Positions 6,615 through 14,080 of a DNA stretch of 20,498 nt are shown here, one piece after another. Both the position numbers and the translations under genes were made by a program. Each line of letters starts with the position of its first letter. The first letter of the stretch is position 1. Source of the stretch: Candidatus Segatella caccae (GTDB lineage Bacteria > Bacteroidota > Bacteroidia > Bacteroidales > Bacteroidaceae); NCBI GenBank assembly GCA_900556395.1, contig USOQ01000047.1, positions 1-20,498 of the forward strand, in the 5' to 3' direction. The notes beneath the pieces are model-generated. The model made no database searches, was not told the origin of the DNA, and saw only the letters and a program-made list of their open reading frames with translations.

Positions 6615-8573
6615 TTAGTTAAAGATAAAGTTGGCCTGAGCTGCCAAGAGACTGTTCATCTGCTTCAACTTAGTAAACTCTGCTATGAGTTCCATATTGT
6701 TGGGGTTCTGCACAAACTGCTGTCTCACCTCTACGAGCCTTTGAGCAATATAGTGTGTACGGAAACTCAGCATGTCTTTGAACACCATCTGTCTAAGTTT
6801 CTCAGGATTCAATTTGAGTAGCAAGCTCGCTGTAGAAACCTCCTGTTCGCCAGTCATCATACCCGCCAGTCGACTTACTTCAGGGTCAGGATGATTAGCA
6901 AAGTAGGTCTCTGCCTTGAATCCCTCATCGCCCAAGTGTTCCACAGCCTCTTGCAACACCTTATTATATATAGCATTGTGAAACTCGAAACCATCGCCTT
7001 GCATATCAAGCATGATATATTGCGCCACGGGCAGTTCCACATCCTGCTGTTCAGAGTCTTTCACGATGATGAGTTCCTCGCCGTGATGAATCACAATCTG
7101 GATAATGAGATCTTCCACCTCGCGCAGTTTTGCTTCAGGCGAAACACCGCCCATGGGTCGAACAGCCTGTGCTGGTTGCTGCACCACCTCATTGCGCAAG
7201 CCAGCAGCCCTTCGTTCCTCCTTCACCTGTTCGCTCATTCCCGAGCGCACAAAGTTATTGAGGGCATTCACAATGATGGCTTCGCTCACTCCCAGTCGAT
7301 GCGAGCAGTCGGTGATATAGGAAGCACGAGTTATCTGATTCTTGATTTTCGAGATACTCTCCACGATCGAGTTGATGGCTTCGCTTCGCTTGATGGGGTC
7401 GGTAACACCCTTGAGCATACGGTCGGTCTTAAACTGTATGAAATCGGTCTGATGCTCTTCTATATACTTTCTGAAGTCTTCTGCCGTATGACTACGTGCA
7501 AAACTATCAGGGTCGTTGCCATCAGGCAGGAAGAGCACCTTCACGTTCATCTCCTCCTCGAGCAACATATCAGTACCTCTAAGTGCTGCATGCACACCCG
7601 CCTCATCGCCATCATAGAGTAACACAATATTATTGGTGAAGCGATGGAGCAGTCTGATCTGATGCACACTAAGCGCCGTTCCCGAGTTGGCCACGACATT
7701 CTCGATGCCACACTGGTGCATGGAGATGACGTCGGTATAGCCCTCCACCATGAAGACACAATTCTCCTTGGCGATGGCTTTCTTTGCCTGATACAGACCA
7801 TAGAGCTCACGCTCCTTGTGATAGATATCGCTGTCGGGCGAGTTGACATACTTTTGATTCACACCTTTCGTTCTGCTGTCGAGCACACGCCCACCAAAAG
7901 CCACCACCTTACCGCTCACGCTAAACCAGGGGAAGATGGCACGTCCAGAGAATCGGTCCAGATACTTATCCTCACCGCTCTTGTTGCTCGCCTCGTCCTT
8001 ATCCACTCGAAAGCAGAGTCCTGTAGCCACCAAGAACTGGGGCTTGTACCCCTTCCTCATCGCCTCATCAAAGAGGGCAGTCCTGCTGGCAGGAGCAAAT
8101 CCTAACTTAAACTTACGTATGATGTCGTCGCGAAAGCCTCTACTGCGAAAGTACTGCATACCGATGGCTCGCCCGTCGACATCGTTCTGCAAGATGTCCT
8201 GAAAGAACTGCGAAGCCCACTCATTGACAATAAACATCGACTCGCGCTCGTTCTCCCTCTCCTTCTCCTCGCTACTGAGTTCACGCTCCTTGATCTCGAT
8301 GTGATACTTGTTGGCGAGCCAGCGCAGTGCATCGGGATACGTCATCTGCTCCAATTCCATCAAGAAGTTGATGGCATTGCCACCCTTACCACAAGTAAAA
8401 CAATGACAGATACCACGCGAGGGTGACACCGAGAACGACGGATGCGAATCGTTGTGAAAAGGACACAAACCGATATAGTTTACGCCGCGCTTCTTGAGCG
8501 ACACAAACTCCGACACCACGTCAACAATGTTGGTGGCGTCCATGATTCGGGCTATGGTCGGTTTGTCTATCAT
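6615..8573 (-). CDS. dnaG: DNA primase
   Basis: DnaG makes RNA primers for chromosome replication and works with the replicative helicase DnaB. The 652-residue protein has the N-terminal CHC2 zinc finger (C37, H40, C58, C61). The TOPRIM catalytic core shows EGYTD (277-281), DGDEAG (321-326) and DPDSF (354-358). A C-terminal helicase-binding region follows from about 450. A glutamate/arginine-rich linker lies at about 97-112. The start codon shares its A with the stop of the upstream lipoprotein gene (TAATG), so translation is probably coupled. Length is normal for Bacteroidetes. Confidence 0.97.
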   Translation of the reverse strand: MIDKPTIARIMDATNIVDVVSEFVSLKKRGVNYIGLCPFHNDSHPSFSVSPSRGICHCFTCGKGGNAINFLMELEQMTYPDALRWLANKYHIEIKERELSSEEKERENERESMFIVNEWASQFFQDILQNDVDGRAIGMQYFRSRGFRDDIIRKFKLGFAPASRTALFDEAMRKGYKPQFLVATGLCFRVDKDEASNKSGEDKYLDRFSGRAIFPWFSVSGKVVAFGGRVLDSRTKGVNQKYVNSPDSDIYHKERELYGLYQAKKAIAKENCVFMVEGYTDVISMHQCGIENVVANSGTALSVHQIRLLHRFTNNIVLLYDGDEAGVHAALRGTDMLLEEEMNVKVLFLPDGNDPDSFARSHTAEDFRKYIEEHQTDFIQFKTDRMLKGVTDPIKRSEAINSIVESISKIKNQITRASYITDCSHRLGVSEAIIVNALNNFVRSGMSEQVKEERRAAGLRNEVVQQPAQAVRPMGGVSPEAKLREVEDLIIQIVIHHGEELIIVKDSEQQDVELPVAQYIMLDMQGDGFEFHNAIYNKVLQEAVEHLGDEGFKAETYFANHPDPEVSRLAGMMTGEQEVSTASLLLKLNPEKLRQMVFKDMLSFRTHYIAQRLVEVRQQFVQNPNNMELIAEFTKLKQMNSLLAAQANFIFN

Positions 8574-9412
8574 TATTTAAGTTCTTGTTTCATTTTGTCG
8601 GCCTGCTTCTCGGCAGCAGCACGAGCAGCAGCATTCACATCGCGAACATTCGCCTTGCGATGATAAGAGTAGATGCGTCCCTGAGTATCGCGGAGAGCCA
8701 GCGAATCGTCCTTCATATACAAGAAGGCAAGCGTGTCGGTGGTAGGCTTCTCGTTGAAGACGACTCCCTGCATCTCGAAACGTCCCTTTACAAGTAGCAG
8801 CTTGCCATTGTAAGCATGCCACTCAGTATACTGGGGCACCTCGGGATATTCTACAGGACTATCATCTTCCACCGAACTATTCTGCATCACAAAGCCCACA
8901 GAGCGAGCTTCCCCCATTCGCTTCAGTGTAAAGCCATACTCACGGGGCACCATATAAGTCTCCACGATGCTGTCGGGCATATTAGCCAAGATGCGAGCCT
9001 GCTGTCTTCGCGTCAGATGACTCAGATCGCGCAAGTGTGGCATCACCCGATAAGTCCACGTAGCCTTCAGCTTATCCAGGTCTACCACCATGCTGGCATG
9101 GTTTTTCTCACCCTTTGCGGGCAGCACACATATCCAGTCGCCTATCTCTATATTGCCAAAGACCTGGCGTTTCCTTGTAGCCTCCAGGATGTTATAACGC
9201 ACAGGGTCGCCCCCACTATTGGGCAGAAGCACCACTACACTATCGGTACAGCCCATACAGGCAAGCCCATAGATAGCATGGTCGCCCTTGGCTGGTTTGG
9301 ATGTGCTGATGGGCAGGTTGATATTAGGACGTGGATGGTGGGGACCTTTCTTGCAAGCTGCAAGTGCGATGACCGTAAGCGCCAGAAGAATAAGAGTCTT
9401 ATATCTATGCAT
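8573..9412 (-). CDS. Predicted lipoprotein of unknown function, first gene of the dnaG operon
   Basis: This 279-residue protein starts with a lipoprotein signal: a short basic start, a hydrophobic stretch (TLILLALTVIALAAC) and a lipobox ending at Cys20. The residues after Cys20 are KKGPHH, positive rather than the acidic surface-export signal known for Bacteroidetes lipoproteins. This suggests (inference) that it stays facing the periplasm. A CMGC motif (C52 and C55) could bind metal or form a disulfide. The C-terminal 25 residues are Ala/Lys/Arg/Glu rich and probably helical. The last two bases of its stop are followed directly by dnaG (TAATG). No named family is recognised. Confidence 0.75.
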   Translation of the reverse strand: MHRYKTLILLALTVIALAACKKGPHHPRPNINLPISTSKPAKGDHAIYGLACMGCTDSVVVLLPNSGGDPVRYNILEATRKRQVFGNIEIGDWICVLPAKGEKNHASMVVDLDKLKATWTYRVMPHLRDLSHLTRRQQARILANMPDSIVETYMVPREYGFTLKRMGEARSVGFVMQNSSVEDDSPVEYPEVPQYTEWHAYNGKLLLVKGRFEMQGVVFNEKPTTDTLAFLYMKDDSLALRDTQGRIYSYHRKANVRDVNAAARAAAEKQADKMKQELK

Positions 9413-9508
9413 CTGTTTTTCTTTTTGTTTGTATTTTTAGGGGTTTCTTTTAGGTGGGCTTTTCTTTTAAACCTCCTTAAGAAATCTCCCTTCCTTCTGT
9501 TAATGATG

Positions 9509-9516
9509 CAAAGTTA
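9509..9516 (-). promoter_or_regulatory. Promoter (-7 box) of the lipoprotein-dnaG-cls operon
   Basis: The complement of CAAAGTTA reads TAACTTTG, matching TAnnTTTG, about 97 bases before the lipoprotein ATG. The -33 region is only T-rich. It is divergent from the strong promoter at 9562-9591. Confidence 0.5.
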
Positions 9517-9561
9517 CTACTTTTTTCTGAGAAACGAACGAAAAAAAAACAGTTTTATCAA

Positions 9562-9591
9562 TTGATAAATCTATTTTTTTTCGTACTTTTG
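9562..9591 (+). promoter_or_regulatory. Promoter of the histidine phosphatase gene
   Basis: TTG (9562-9564), a 19-base spacer and TACTTTTG (9584-9591) fit the Bacteroidetes consensus very well. Expected start is near 9598, immediately before the repeat element copy B, which therefore forms nearly the whole leader. Confidence 0.75.
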
Positions 9592-9599
9592 TAAGCAAA

Positions 9600-9770
9600 A
9601 CTGATAGACTGAAGTTTCGCATGTATGAAAGTTATAGTAGTTAAAGAAGTTATCGCTCCTTTCGGTCGTTAGAAGTTATAGCCAATAGCCTTTTTGGTTG
9701 TATATTTAGCTATAAAGCATATGGCTTTAAATTCTTTAACTTTCCCATTTGCGAAAATTGAACTGATAGA
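9600..9770 (+). mobile_element. MITE-like palindromic element, copy B, with 9-bp flanking repeat
   Basis: The element runs from 9609 to 9761 (153 bp). It is flanked by the perfect direct repeat ACTGATAGA at 9600-9608 and 9762-9770. The left end CTGAAGTTTCGCATG and the reverse complement of the right end TCAATTTTCGCAAATG form an imperfect inverted repeat. This continues inwards with GAAAGTTA at both ends. Inside are the family core CTCCTTTCGGTCG, GAAGTTATAGCCAATAGCC (9672-9690) and an inner stem pairing 9673-9684 with 9722-9733. No coding capacity is present, so movement would need a transposase from elsewhere. It separates the promoter at 9562-9591 from the ATG at 9779. Confidence 0.82.
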
Positions 9771-9778
9771 TACTAAAC

Positions 9779-10294
9779 ATGGCAACAACATTATATCTGG
9801 TGCGGCACGGCGAGACTGTCGACAATGCTGCACACATCATGCAGGGACAAACTCCTGGCGAACTCAACGCAGCAGGAGTGGCACAGGCCGAAGAATTGGC
9901 AGCACGCATGGCTAACGAACCCATCGACGTATTCGTATCAAGCGACCTCAAGCGTAGTGTGCAAACTTGCGAAATCATTGCTCGCAAGCATCATGCCGAG
10001 GTCGTAACCACGTCTCTATTGCGCGAACGCGACTGGGGTAGTTTCACTGGCCGATTCATCCCCACCTTACCCCAAGACCCTAAAGACTGGCCCGATGACA
10101 TTGAGTCTATCGAAAGCATGAAGTCGAGGGCACAAAATTTCATCACCTGGCTGCGTGTCACCTATCCCGACAAAAACATCCTTGCCGTAGGGCATGGCAT
10201 CATCAACAAAGCCCTACAGAGCGTCTACTTCCGACAGCCCATGAACAAGATTGAGAAAATGGGAAATGCAGAAGTGAGAATATTAATGTTATAG
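9779..10294 (+). CDS. Histidine phosphatase family protein (phosphoglycerate mutase-like)
   Basis: This 171-residue member of the histidine phosphatase superfamily uses a phospho-histidine intermediate. The RHGET motif (9-13) supplies catalytic H10. R59 (SSDLKRSVQT) and the acid E83 (LRERDWGSFTG) follow, and the second histidine is H139 in AVGHG. All core residues are present, so it should be active. Members include cofactor-dependent phosphoglycerate mutases, alpha-ribazole phosphatase (CobC) and broad-range phosphatases. The compact length and lack of a mutase-type insertion favour a phosphatase over a glycolytic mutase, but the substrate cannot be told. It stands alone under its own promoter. 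Confidence 0.88.
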   Translation: MATTLYLVRHGETVDNAAHIMQGQTPGELNAAGVAQAEELAARMANEPIDVFVSSDLKRSVQTCEIIARKHHAEVVTTSLLRERDWGSFTGRFIPTLPQDPKDWPDDIESIESMKSRAQNFITWLRVTYPDKNILAVGHGIINKALQSVYFRQPMNKIEKMGNAEVRILML

Positions 10295-10443
10295 GAGTTA
10301 AGATCATAGCCCCCATCAGTCCACAATCGCACAGATACAACTTGAATGCCGACAAGTCTTCATAAAACTTCAACGGTAACTCAGGCTTTGTCACCTTAGT
10401 TATTTTATAAACCAAACCAATGCACTATTTTTTTTTAAATTAT

Positions 10444-10475
10444 TCAACTTTCGCAAATGGGGAAGTTGAGTTAGG
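10444..10475 (-). repeat. Palindromic family fragment F1 (right end, inverted)
   Basis: TCAACTTTCGCAAATGGGGA (10444-10463) and the bases that follow are the reverse complement of the right end of copy C (12490-12517), nearly base for base. The matching left end is not adjacent, so this is a fragment or a much-rearranged copy. Confidence 0.75.
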
Positions 10476-10527
10476 AAAATTAACGTAAAAAGTTCTAATT
10501 TACATGGTTTTCTTCTTGCAAGCTATG

Positions 10528-10555
10528 CGATATTTGGAAAAATATCGTATCTTTG
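10528..10555 (+). promoter_or_regulatory. Dehydrogenase promoter with adjoining perfect palindrome
   Basis: A -7 box TATCTTTG lies at 10548-10555. Directly upstream is a perfect inverted repeat, CGATATTT (10528-10535) and AAATATCG (10540-10547), separated by GGAA. It fills the spacer between the -7 box and a poor -33 (TATG at 10524-10527). A weak -33 plus an operator-like palindrome suggests a regulated promoter. The leader to the ATG at 10769 is about 205 bases. Confidence 0.6.
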
Positions 10556-10688
10556 TACTCAAATAAAGACGTTCTTTGCATATTACAAAATACAGAATCG
10601 AGCAGAAGTCCGCTCGTTTCCGTATCGTTACCTATATAGAATAGTTTTTAAACAACTTCTTGATAATCAATAGAAGTCACATATTGTC

Positions 10689-10735
10689 CCTTAACTTCCC
10701 GAGCGACAGAAAGGAGCAATAACTTCCTTTAAATC
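10689..10735 (-). repeat. Palindromic family fragment F2 (core, inverted)
   Basis: The reverse complement of this stretch reads GGAAGTTATTGCTCC, TTTCTGTCG, then GGAAGTTAAG. It aligns with the family core (AGAAGTTATCGCTCC, TTTCGGTCG, AGAAGTTATAG in copy B). It lies in the leader of the dehydrogenase gene. The right half of the element is absent on this side. Confidence 0.65.
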
Positions 10736-10768
10736 TCTTAAATTCTAAACAAATAAACAACAACAATC

Positions 10769-11527
10769 ATGGCAAGAAAAATAGCACTTATCACAGGTGC
10801 CACAAGTGGCATTGGCGAGGGTTGTGCCCGAAGGTTTGCACAGGGAGGCTACAACCTCATCATCACTGGTCGTAACACGGGAAAGTTAGAGATTCTCAAG
10901 CAAGAACTTGAGAAAGAAGGCATCCAGGTGCTGGCATTGGCATTCGACGTGCGCAACAGAGAGGCTGCACGCAAGGCTGTAGACTACATACCCGAAGACT
11001 GGCAACACATTGATGTGCTCATCAACAATGCAGGACTGGCAAGAGGACTGGAGCCTGAATACCAAGGCGATTTCGACGACTGGGATCAGATGATAGACAC
11101 CAACATCAAAGGACTGCTCACCATGACACGACTCATCGTGCCAGGCATGGTGGAACGCAACCACGGCCATGTCATCAACATCGGCAGCGTGGCAGGCGAT
11201 GCTGCCTATGCCGGAGGCAATGTATACTGCGCCACCAAGAGCGCCGTCAAAGCCATCACCGACGGTCTGCGCATCGACGTAGCCCACACCCGCGTGCGCG
11301 TCACCAACATCAAACCAGGACTCGTAGAGACCAATTTCTCGAACATCCGTTTCCACGGCGACACACAGCGTGCAGATAACGTATATCGCGGCATCGAGCC
11401 CCTTACGGGCGACGACATCGCCGACGTAGCCTTCTATGCAGCCTGTGCCCCTGAGCGTGTACAGATAGCCGAAGTCTTGGTGCTCGCCACCCATCAAGCC
11501 AACGGCACTGTGATTCACCGTGAGTAA
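10769..11527 (+). CDS. Short-chain dehydrogenase/reductase (YdfG-like SDR)
   Basis: This 252-residue classical SDR oxidoreductase uses NAD(P)H. The cofactor motif is TGATSGIG (9-16), followed by a basic residue pattern TGRN (33-36) that suits NADP(H). NNAG is at 86-89. The catalytic set is S140 (NIGSVAG), Y153 and K157 (YCATK). The overall pattern (DVLINNAGLARG, DDWDQMIDTNIKGLL, IKPGLVETNFSNIRF) resembles E. coli YdfG, which oxidises serine, allothreonine and 3-hydroxy acids. The substrate is inferred only from that resemblance. The gene stands alone with a long leader and faces a HAD phosphatase across a hairpin. Confidence 0.9.
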   Translation: MARKIALITGATSGIGEGCARRFAQGGYNLIITGRNTGKLEILKQELEKEGIQVLALAFDVRNREAARKAVDYIPEDWQHIDVLINNAGLARGLEPEYQGDFDDWDQMIDTNIKGLLTMTRLIVPGMVERNHGHVINIGSVAGDAAYAGGNVYCATKSAVKAITDGLRIDVAHTRVRVTNIKPGLVETNFSNIRFHGDTQRADNVYRGIEPLTGDDIADVAFYAACAPERVQIAEVLVLATHQANGTVIHRE

Positions 11528-11550
11528 GCTCTCGTTTTCTTTTTCTTTTT

Positions 11551-11580
11551 AAGGGCGAGGCTGGCAGAGCCTCAGCCCTT
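11551..11580. terminator. Hairpin between convergent dehydrogenase and HAD genes
   Basis: AAGGGCGAGGCT (11551-11562) pairs with AGCCTCAGCCCTT (11568-11580) as a 12-bp stem with one bulged base and a 5-base loop. The plus-strand sequence after it is pyrimidine-rich (CTCTCCTTCC) but lacks a clean U-run. It lies 24 bases past the dehydrogenase stop and 21 bases past the HAD stop, so it probably ends both transcripts. Confidence 0.6.
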
Positions 11581-11601
11581 CTCTCCTTCCCCCTCTCTTC
11601 T

Positions 11602-12318
11602 CTACAAGAAGTTGAGGATTTCATCAAACCTACAGATACGACGGAGGCGTTCGTGAGCGAACTCCTCAGTTTTCTCGTGCGCCCAGGTCGTATGGAATGG
11701 TATGTGTATGGCAGAAGCACCTATCTTCAGCGCAGGCATGATGTCGCTTTTAAAACTATTGCCCACCATCACCAGTTCTTCAGGAGTCACCTGCAGTTCA
11801 TTGCACAGTCGGCGATAAGCCTCAGGAGTCTTGTCGCTCACGATGCTCACCACATCAAAATAGCGTTGCAATCCCGAGCGCCACAGCTTATTCTCTTGGT
11901 CTTTCAGTTCGCCTTTCGTAAAGACAGCCAACCGATAGTGGCGCGTCTCGCGCAGCCTCATCAGTGTAGGCTCCACTCCTTCTAAGGGGCGGGCATCGAG
12001 ACGCAACAGCGTTTTACCCAATTCCACGATGCGACCTATCAGTAGAGCCGACACCTTGCCCTGGCTCACCTTTACAGCATTCTCTACCAGCGAGATGGTG
12101 AATGCCTTCACACCATAGCCCAAATCCTCCATATTTCCACACTCCGTCTCAAAGAGCGAGGCTGATATTTCCTCCTTGCTACCATAGTCGGACAGCAGTT
12201 CGCAGTACGCCTCCTCCACTTCCTCAAAATAGTTTTGCAACGCCCACAACGTGTCGTCAGCATCAAAGGCTATAGCCTTGATGGGGGCCAATATCTTATT
12301 TTGTTCTTTCATTTTCAT
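11602..12318 (-). CDS. HAD family hydrolase (phosphatase)
   Basis: This 238-residue haloacid dehalogenase superfamily member probably dephosphorylates a small metabolite. Motif I is FDADDTLW with nucleophile D19 and acid D21. Motif II Thr is T134 (FTKGE), motif III Lys is K163 (SDKTPEAY) and motif IV is GNSFKSD ending at D192. The helical cap between motifs I and II (about 28-120) is of the C1 type. The start may be M1 or M3 (12318 or 12312). It has its own upstream promoter (12588-12618), separated from the gene by repeat copy C. The substrate is not evident. Confidence 0.88.
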   Translation of the reverse strand: MKMKEQNKILAPIKAIAFDADDTLWALQNYFEEVEEAYCELLSDYGSKEEISASLFETECGNMEDLGYGVKAFTISLVENAVKVSQGKVSALLIGRIVELGKTLLRLDARPLEGVEPTLMRLRETRHYRLAVFTKGELKDQENKLWRSGLQRYFDVVSIVSDKTPEAYRRLCNELQVTPEELVMVGNSFKSDIMPALKIGASAIHIPFHTTWAHEKTEEFAHERLRRICRFDEILNFL

Positions 12319-12341
12319 TCCGTTTTGTTAAAAGATCTACT

Positions 12342-12524
12342 ATCAAGACTGAAGTTTCGTATGTACGGAAGTTATAAAAGTTATCACTCCCTTTGGTCGT
12401 TAGAAGTTATAGCCAATAGCCTTGAAAGGAATATTAAATGTTAAGTCCACAAAAGTATATGGCTTTAACTTCCCTAACTTCTTTAACTTCTCTAACTTCC
12501 CCATTTGCGAAAGTTGAATCAAGA
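12342..12524 (+). mobile_element. MITE-like palindromic element, copy C, with 7-bp flanking repeat
   Basis: The element runs from 12349 to 12517 (169 bp). It is flanked by the perfect direct repeat ATCAAGA at 12342-12348 and 12518-12524. Its ends match those of copy B: left CTGAAGTTTCGTATG, and right (reverse complement) TCAACTTTCGCAAATG. Internal features are the core CTCCCTTTGGTCG, GAAGTTATAGCCAATAGCC (12403-12421), an inner stem pairing 12404-12415 with 12460-12471, and the block AAGTCCACAAAAG (12443-12455). From 12443 to 12472 it is nearly identical to copy D. It lies in the leader of the HAD gene, in the opposite orientation to that gene. Confidence 0.85.
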
Positions 12525-12587
12525 TTCTTTCCTCGTCCATGATTTCCCTAAGTAAGCAAAAACGAGGTCTTCCTCCTATGAGTTCCG

Positions 12588-12618
12588 CAAAAATACAAGA
12601 TTACTCTGAATTTTCAAA
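12588..12618 (-). promoter_or_regulatory. Promoter of the HAD hydrolase gene
   Basis: On the minus strand, TTTTG (complement of 12615-12619) is followed after 19 bases by TATTTTTG (complement of 12588-12595), a good Bacteroidetes promoter. The start near 12581 gives a leader of about 263 bases, of which about 176 are copy C plus one flanking repeat. Confidence 0.65.
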
Positions 12619-12635
12619 AAAAATGCCCTAAAAAA

Positions 12636-12714
12636 CGCAAGTACTTTCGATGGGCAATGCAAATACTTGCGTTGGCTGTTGAAAGTACTTGCGATGGGCA
12701 TCGCAAGTACTTTC
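12636..12714. repeat. REPIN-like pair of palindromes past metY
   Basis: Two hairpins lie back to back. The second is a perfect 16-bp palindrome, GAAAGTACTTGCGATG (12681-12696) with CATCGCAAGTACTTTC (12699-12714), separated by GG. The first pairs CGCAAGTA (12636-12643) with TACTTGCG (12664-12671) around GATGGGCAATGC. The motif GCAAGTACTTTC or its complement therefore occurs four times in 79 bases, alternating in direction. It lies 28 bases past the metY-like stop. TTTTTTT follows on the plus strand, but no plus-strand gene feeds into it. Confidence 0.8.
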
Positions 12715-12741
12715 ATTTTTTTACCCATATTTGTCGACAAA

Positions 12742-14031
12742 CTAAAGCCCCGCTTTGTCGAGCGCCTGACGAATATCGCCAAGGATATCTTCTACGTCCT
12801 CGATACCTACAGAGAGGCGGATAAGGTCGGGAGCAACACCTGCCTCGCGTAGCTGCTCATCAGAGAGCTGACGGTGGGTGTGACTGGCGGGATGGAGCAC
12901 ACAGGTGCGAGCATCAGCCACATGGGTGACGATGTTGATCATATCGAGCGAGTCCATGAAGCGGATGGCTGTGTCACGGTCGCCCTTTAGACCGAAAGCG
13001 ATGACGCCACAAGAGCCGTTGGGAAGATATTTAGCTGCAATCTCATGATATTCATCACCAGGCAGACCACTATAATGTACCCATGCCACACGCGAGTCGG
13101 CTTGCAAGAACTCAGCCACTTTCTGAGCATTGGCACAATGCTGCTTCATGCGCAGATGGAGCGACTGAAGTCCCAGGTTGAGGATAAACGAGTTCATGGG
13201 GGCAGGGATGGAGCCGAGGTCGCGCATGAGCTGAGCTACGAGCTTGGTGATGTAACCCATCTTGCCAAATTTCTTGGCATAGGTGAGACCATGGTAGCTG
13301 TCGTCGGGAGTACACAGACCTGGGAACTTATCGGCATGAGCGAGCCAGTCGAAATTTCCACTATCCACGACGCAGCCTCCCACCTGGCTGGCTGTTCCAT
13401 CCATATACTTGGTGGTGCTATGGGTTACGATGTCGGCACCCCATTCGAAGGGACGGCAGTTGATAGGTGTGGCAAAGGTGTTGTCGACGATAAGTGGCAC
13501 TCCATTCTTATGGGCAATGCGTGCAAATTTTTCGATGTCGAGTACCGAACATCCAGGATTACTGATGGTCTCGCCGAAGACAACCTTGGTGTTGGGACGG
13601 AAAGCCTTCTGTATTTCTTCTTCGGAGTCGTTAGGGTTGACAAAGGTGCAGTCGATACCGAGCTTCTTGAGCGTGACACCAAACAGATTGAATGTGCCAC
13701 CATAAATCTCGTTGCTTGTCACAATATGGTCGCCTGCCTCGCAGATATTGAACACTGCATAGAAGTTGGCAGCCTGACCGCTACTTGTCAGTACGGCTCC
13801 CACTCCACCTTCGAGCTGCGCTATCTTCTGTGCCACAACATCGTTGGTAGGGTTCTGCAGACGACTGTAGAAATAGCCTTCTTTCTTCAGATCGAAGAGC
13901 ATGGCCATCTCCTCTGAGTTGTCATACTTGAACGTAGTGCTTTGCACGATAGGTGGTTCGATAGGTTCACCGTTCTTTGCCTCATAGCCTCCGTGAACAC
14001 AGATAGAGGCTGTACGTAAATTCGTCTTCAT
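12742..14031 (-). CDS. metY: O-acetylhomoserine sulfhydrylase (PLP-dependent, Cys/Met metabolism)
   Basis: This 429-residue enzyme makes homocysteine (or methionine) from O-acetylhomoserine and sulfide (or methanethiol), and some members also act as cysteine synthases. It is a fold-type I PLP enzyme. SSGQAA (83-88) binds the cofactor phosphate, YSRLQNPT (55-62) is the family signature, D183 is in VDNTFATP and the Schiff-base lysine is K208 in HSTTKYMDG. The length of about 430 and the sequence HGGYEAKNGEPIEPPIVQSTT (split at 13-33) fit MetY rather than the shorter MetB (about 380). It is monocistronic with promoter at 14081-14088. I see no SAM riboswitch in the short leader. Confidence 0.92.
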   Translation of the reverse strand: MKTNLRTASICVHGGYEAKNGEPIEPPIVQSTTFKYDNSEEMAMLFDLKKEGYFYSRLQNPTNDVVAQKIAQLEGGVGAVLTSSGQAANFYAVFNICEAGDHIVTSNEIYGGTFNLFGVTLKKLGIDCTFVNPNDSEEEIQKAFRPNTKVVFGETISNPGCSVLDIEKFARIAHKNGVPLIVDNTFATPINCRPFEWGADIVTHSTTKYMDGTASQVGGCVVDSGNFDWLAHADKFPGLCTPDDSYHGLTYAKKFGKMGYITKLVAQLMRDLGSIPAPMNSFILNLGLQSLHLRMKQHCANAQKVAEFLQADSRVAWVHYSGLPGDEYHEIAAKYLPNGSCGVIAFGLKGDRDTAIRFMDSLDMINIVTHVADARTCVLHPASHTHRQLSDEQLREAGVAPDLIRLSVGIEDVEDILGDIRQALDKAGL

Positions 14032-14080
14032 TTGTTCTTATTTTTCTTTTATTGATATGTTGTTATTCCAAATTGTAGCA

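Larger units (their letters stand above)
10295..10768. other. Intergenic region between histidine phosphatase and dehydrogenase
   Basis: No gene is seen here. Bases 10295-10443 hold nothing recognisable apart from an A/T-rich run at 10429-10440. Fragment F1 of the palindromic family lies at 10444-10475 and fragment F2 at 10689-10735, both in reverse orientation. The stretch between them is unrelated to other copies. It carries a promoter with an adjoining palindrome (10528-10555) and a small leader hairpin (CGAGC 10599-10603 with GCTCG 10612-10616). Confidence 0.6.

Noticed and set aside
8816..9565. 249-codon open frame on the plus strand
   Set aside because: It runs opposite the lipoprotein gene and into the promoter region; no domain or start context supports it.
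10203..10415. 70-codon frame on the minus strand past the histidine phosphatase
   Set aside because: Half of it is antisense to the phosphatase and the rest has no supporting signal.
13045..13917. 290-codon open frame on the plus strand
   Set aside because: It is the antisense shadow of the metY-like gene.
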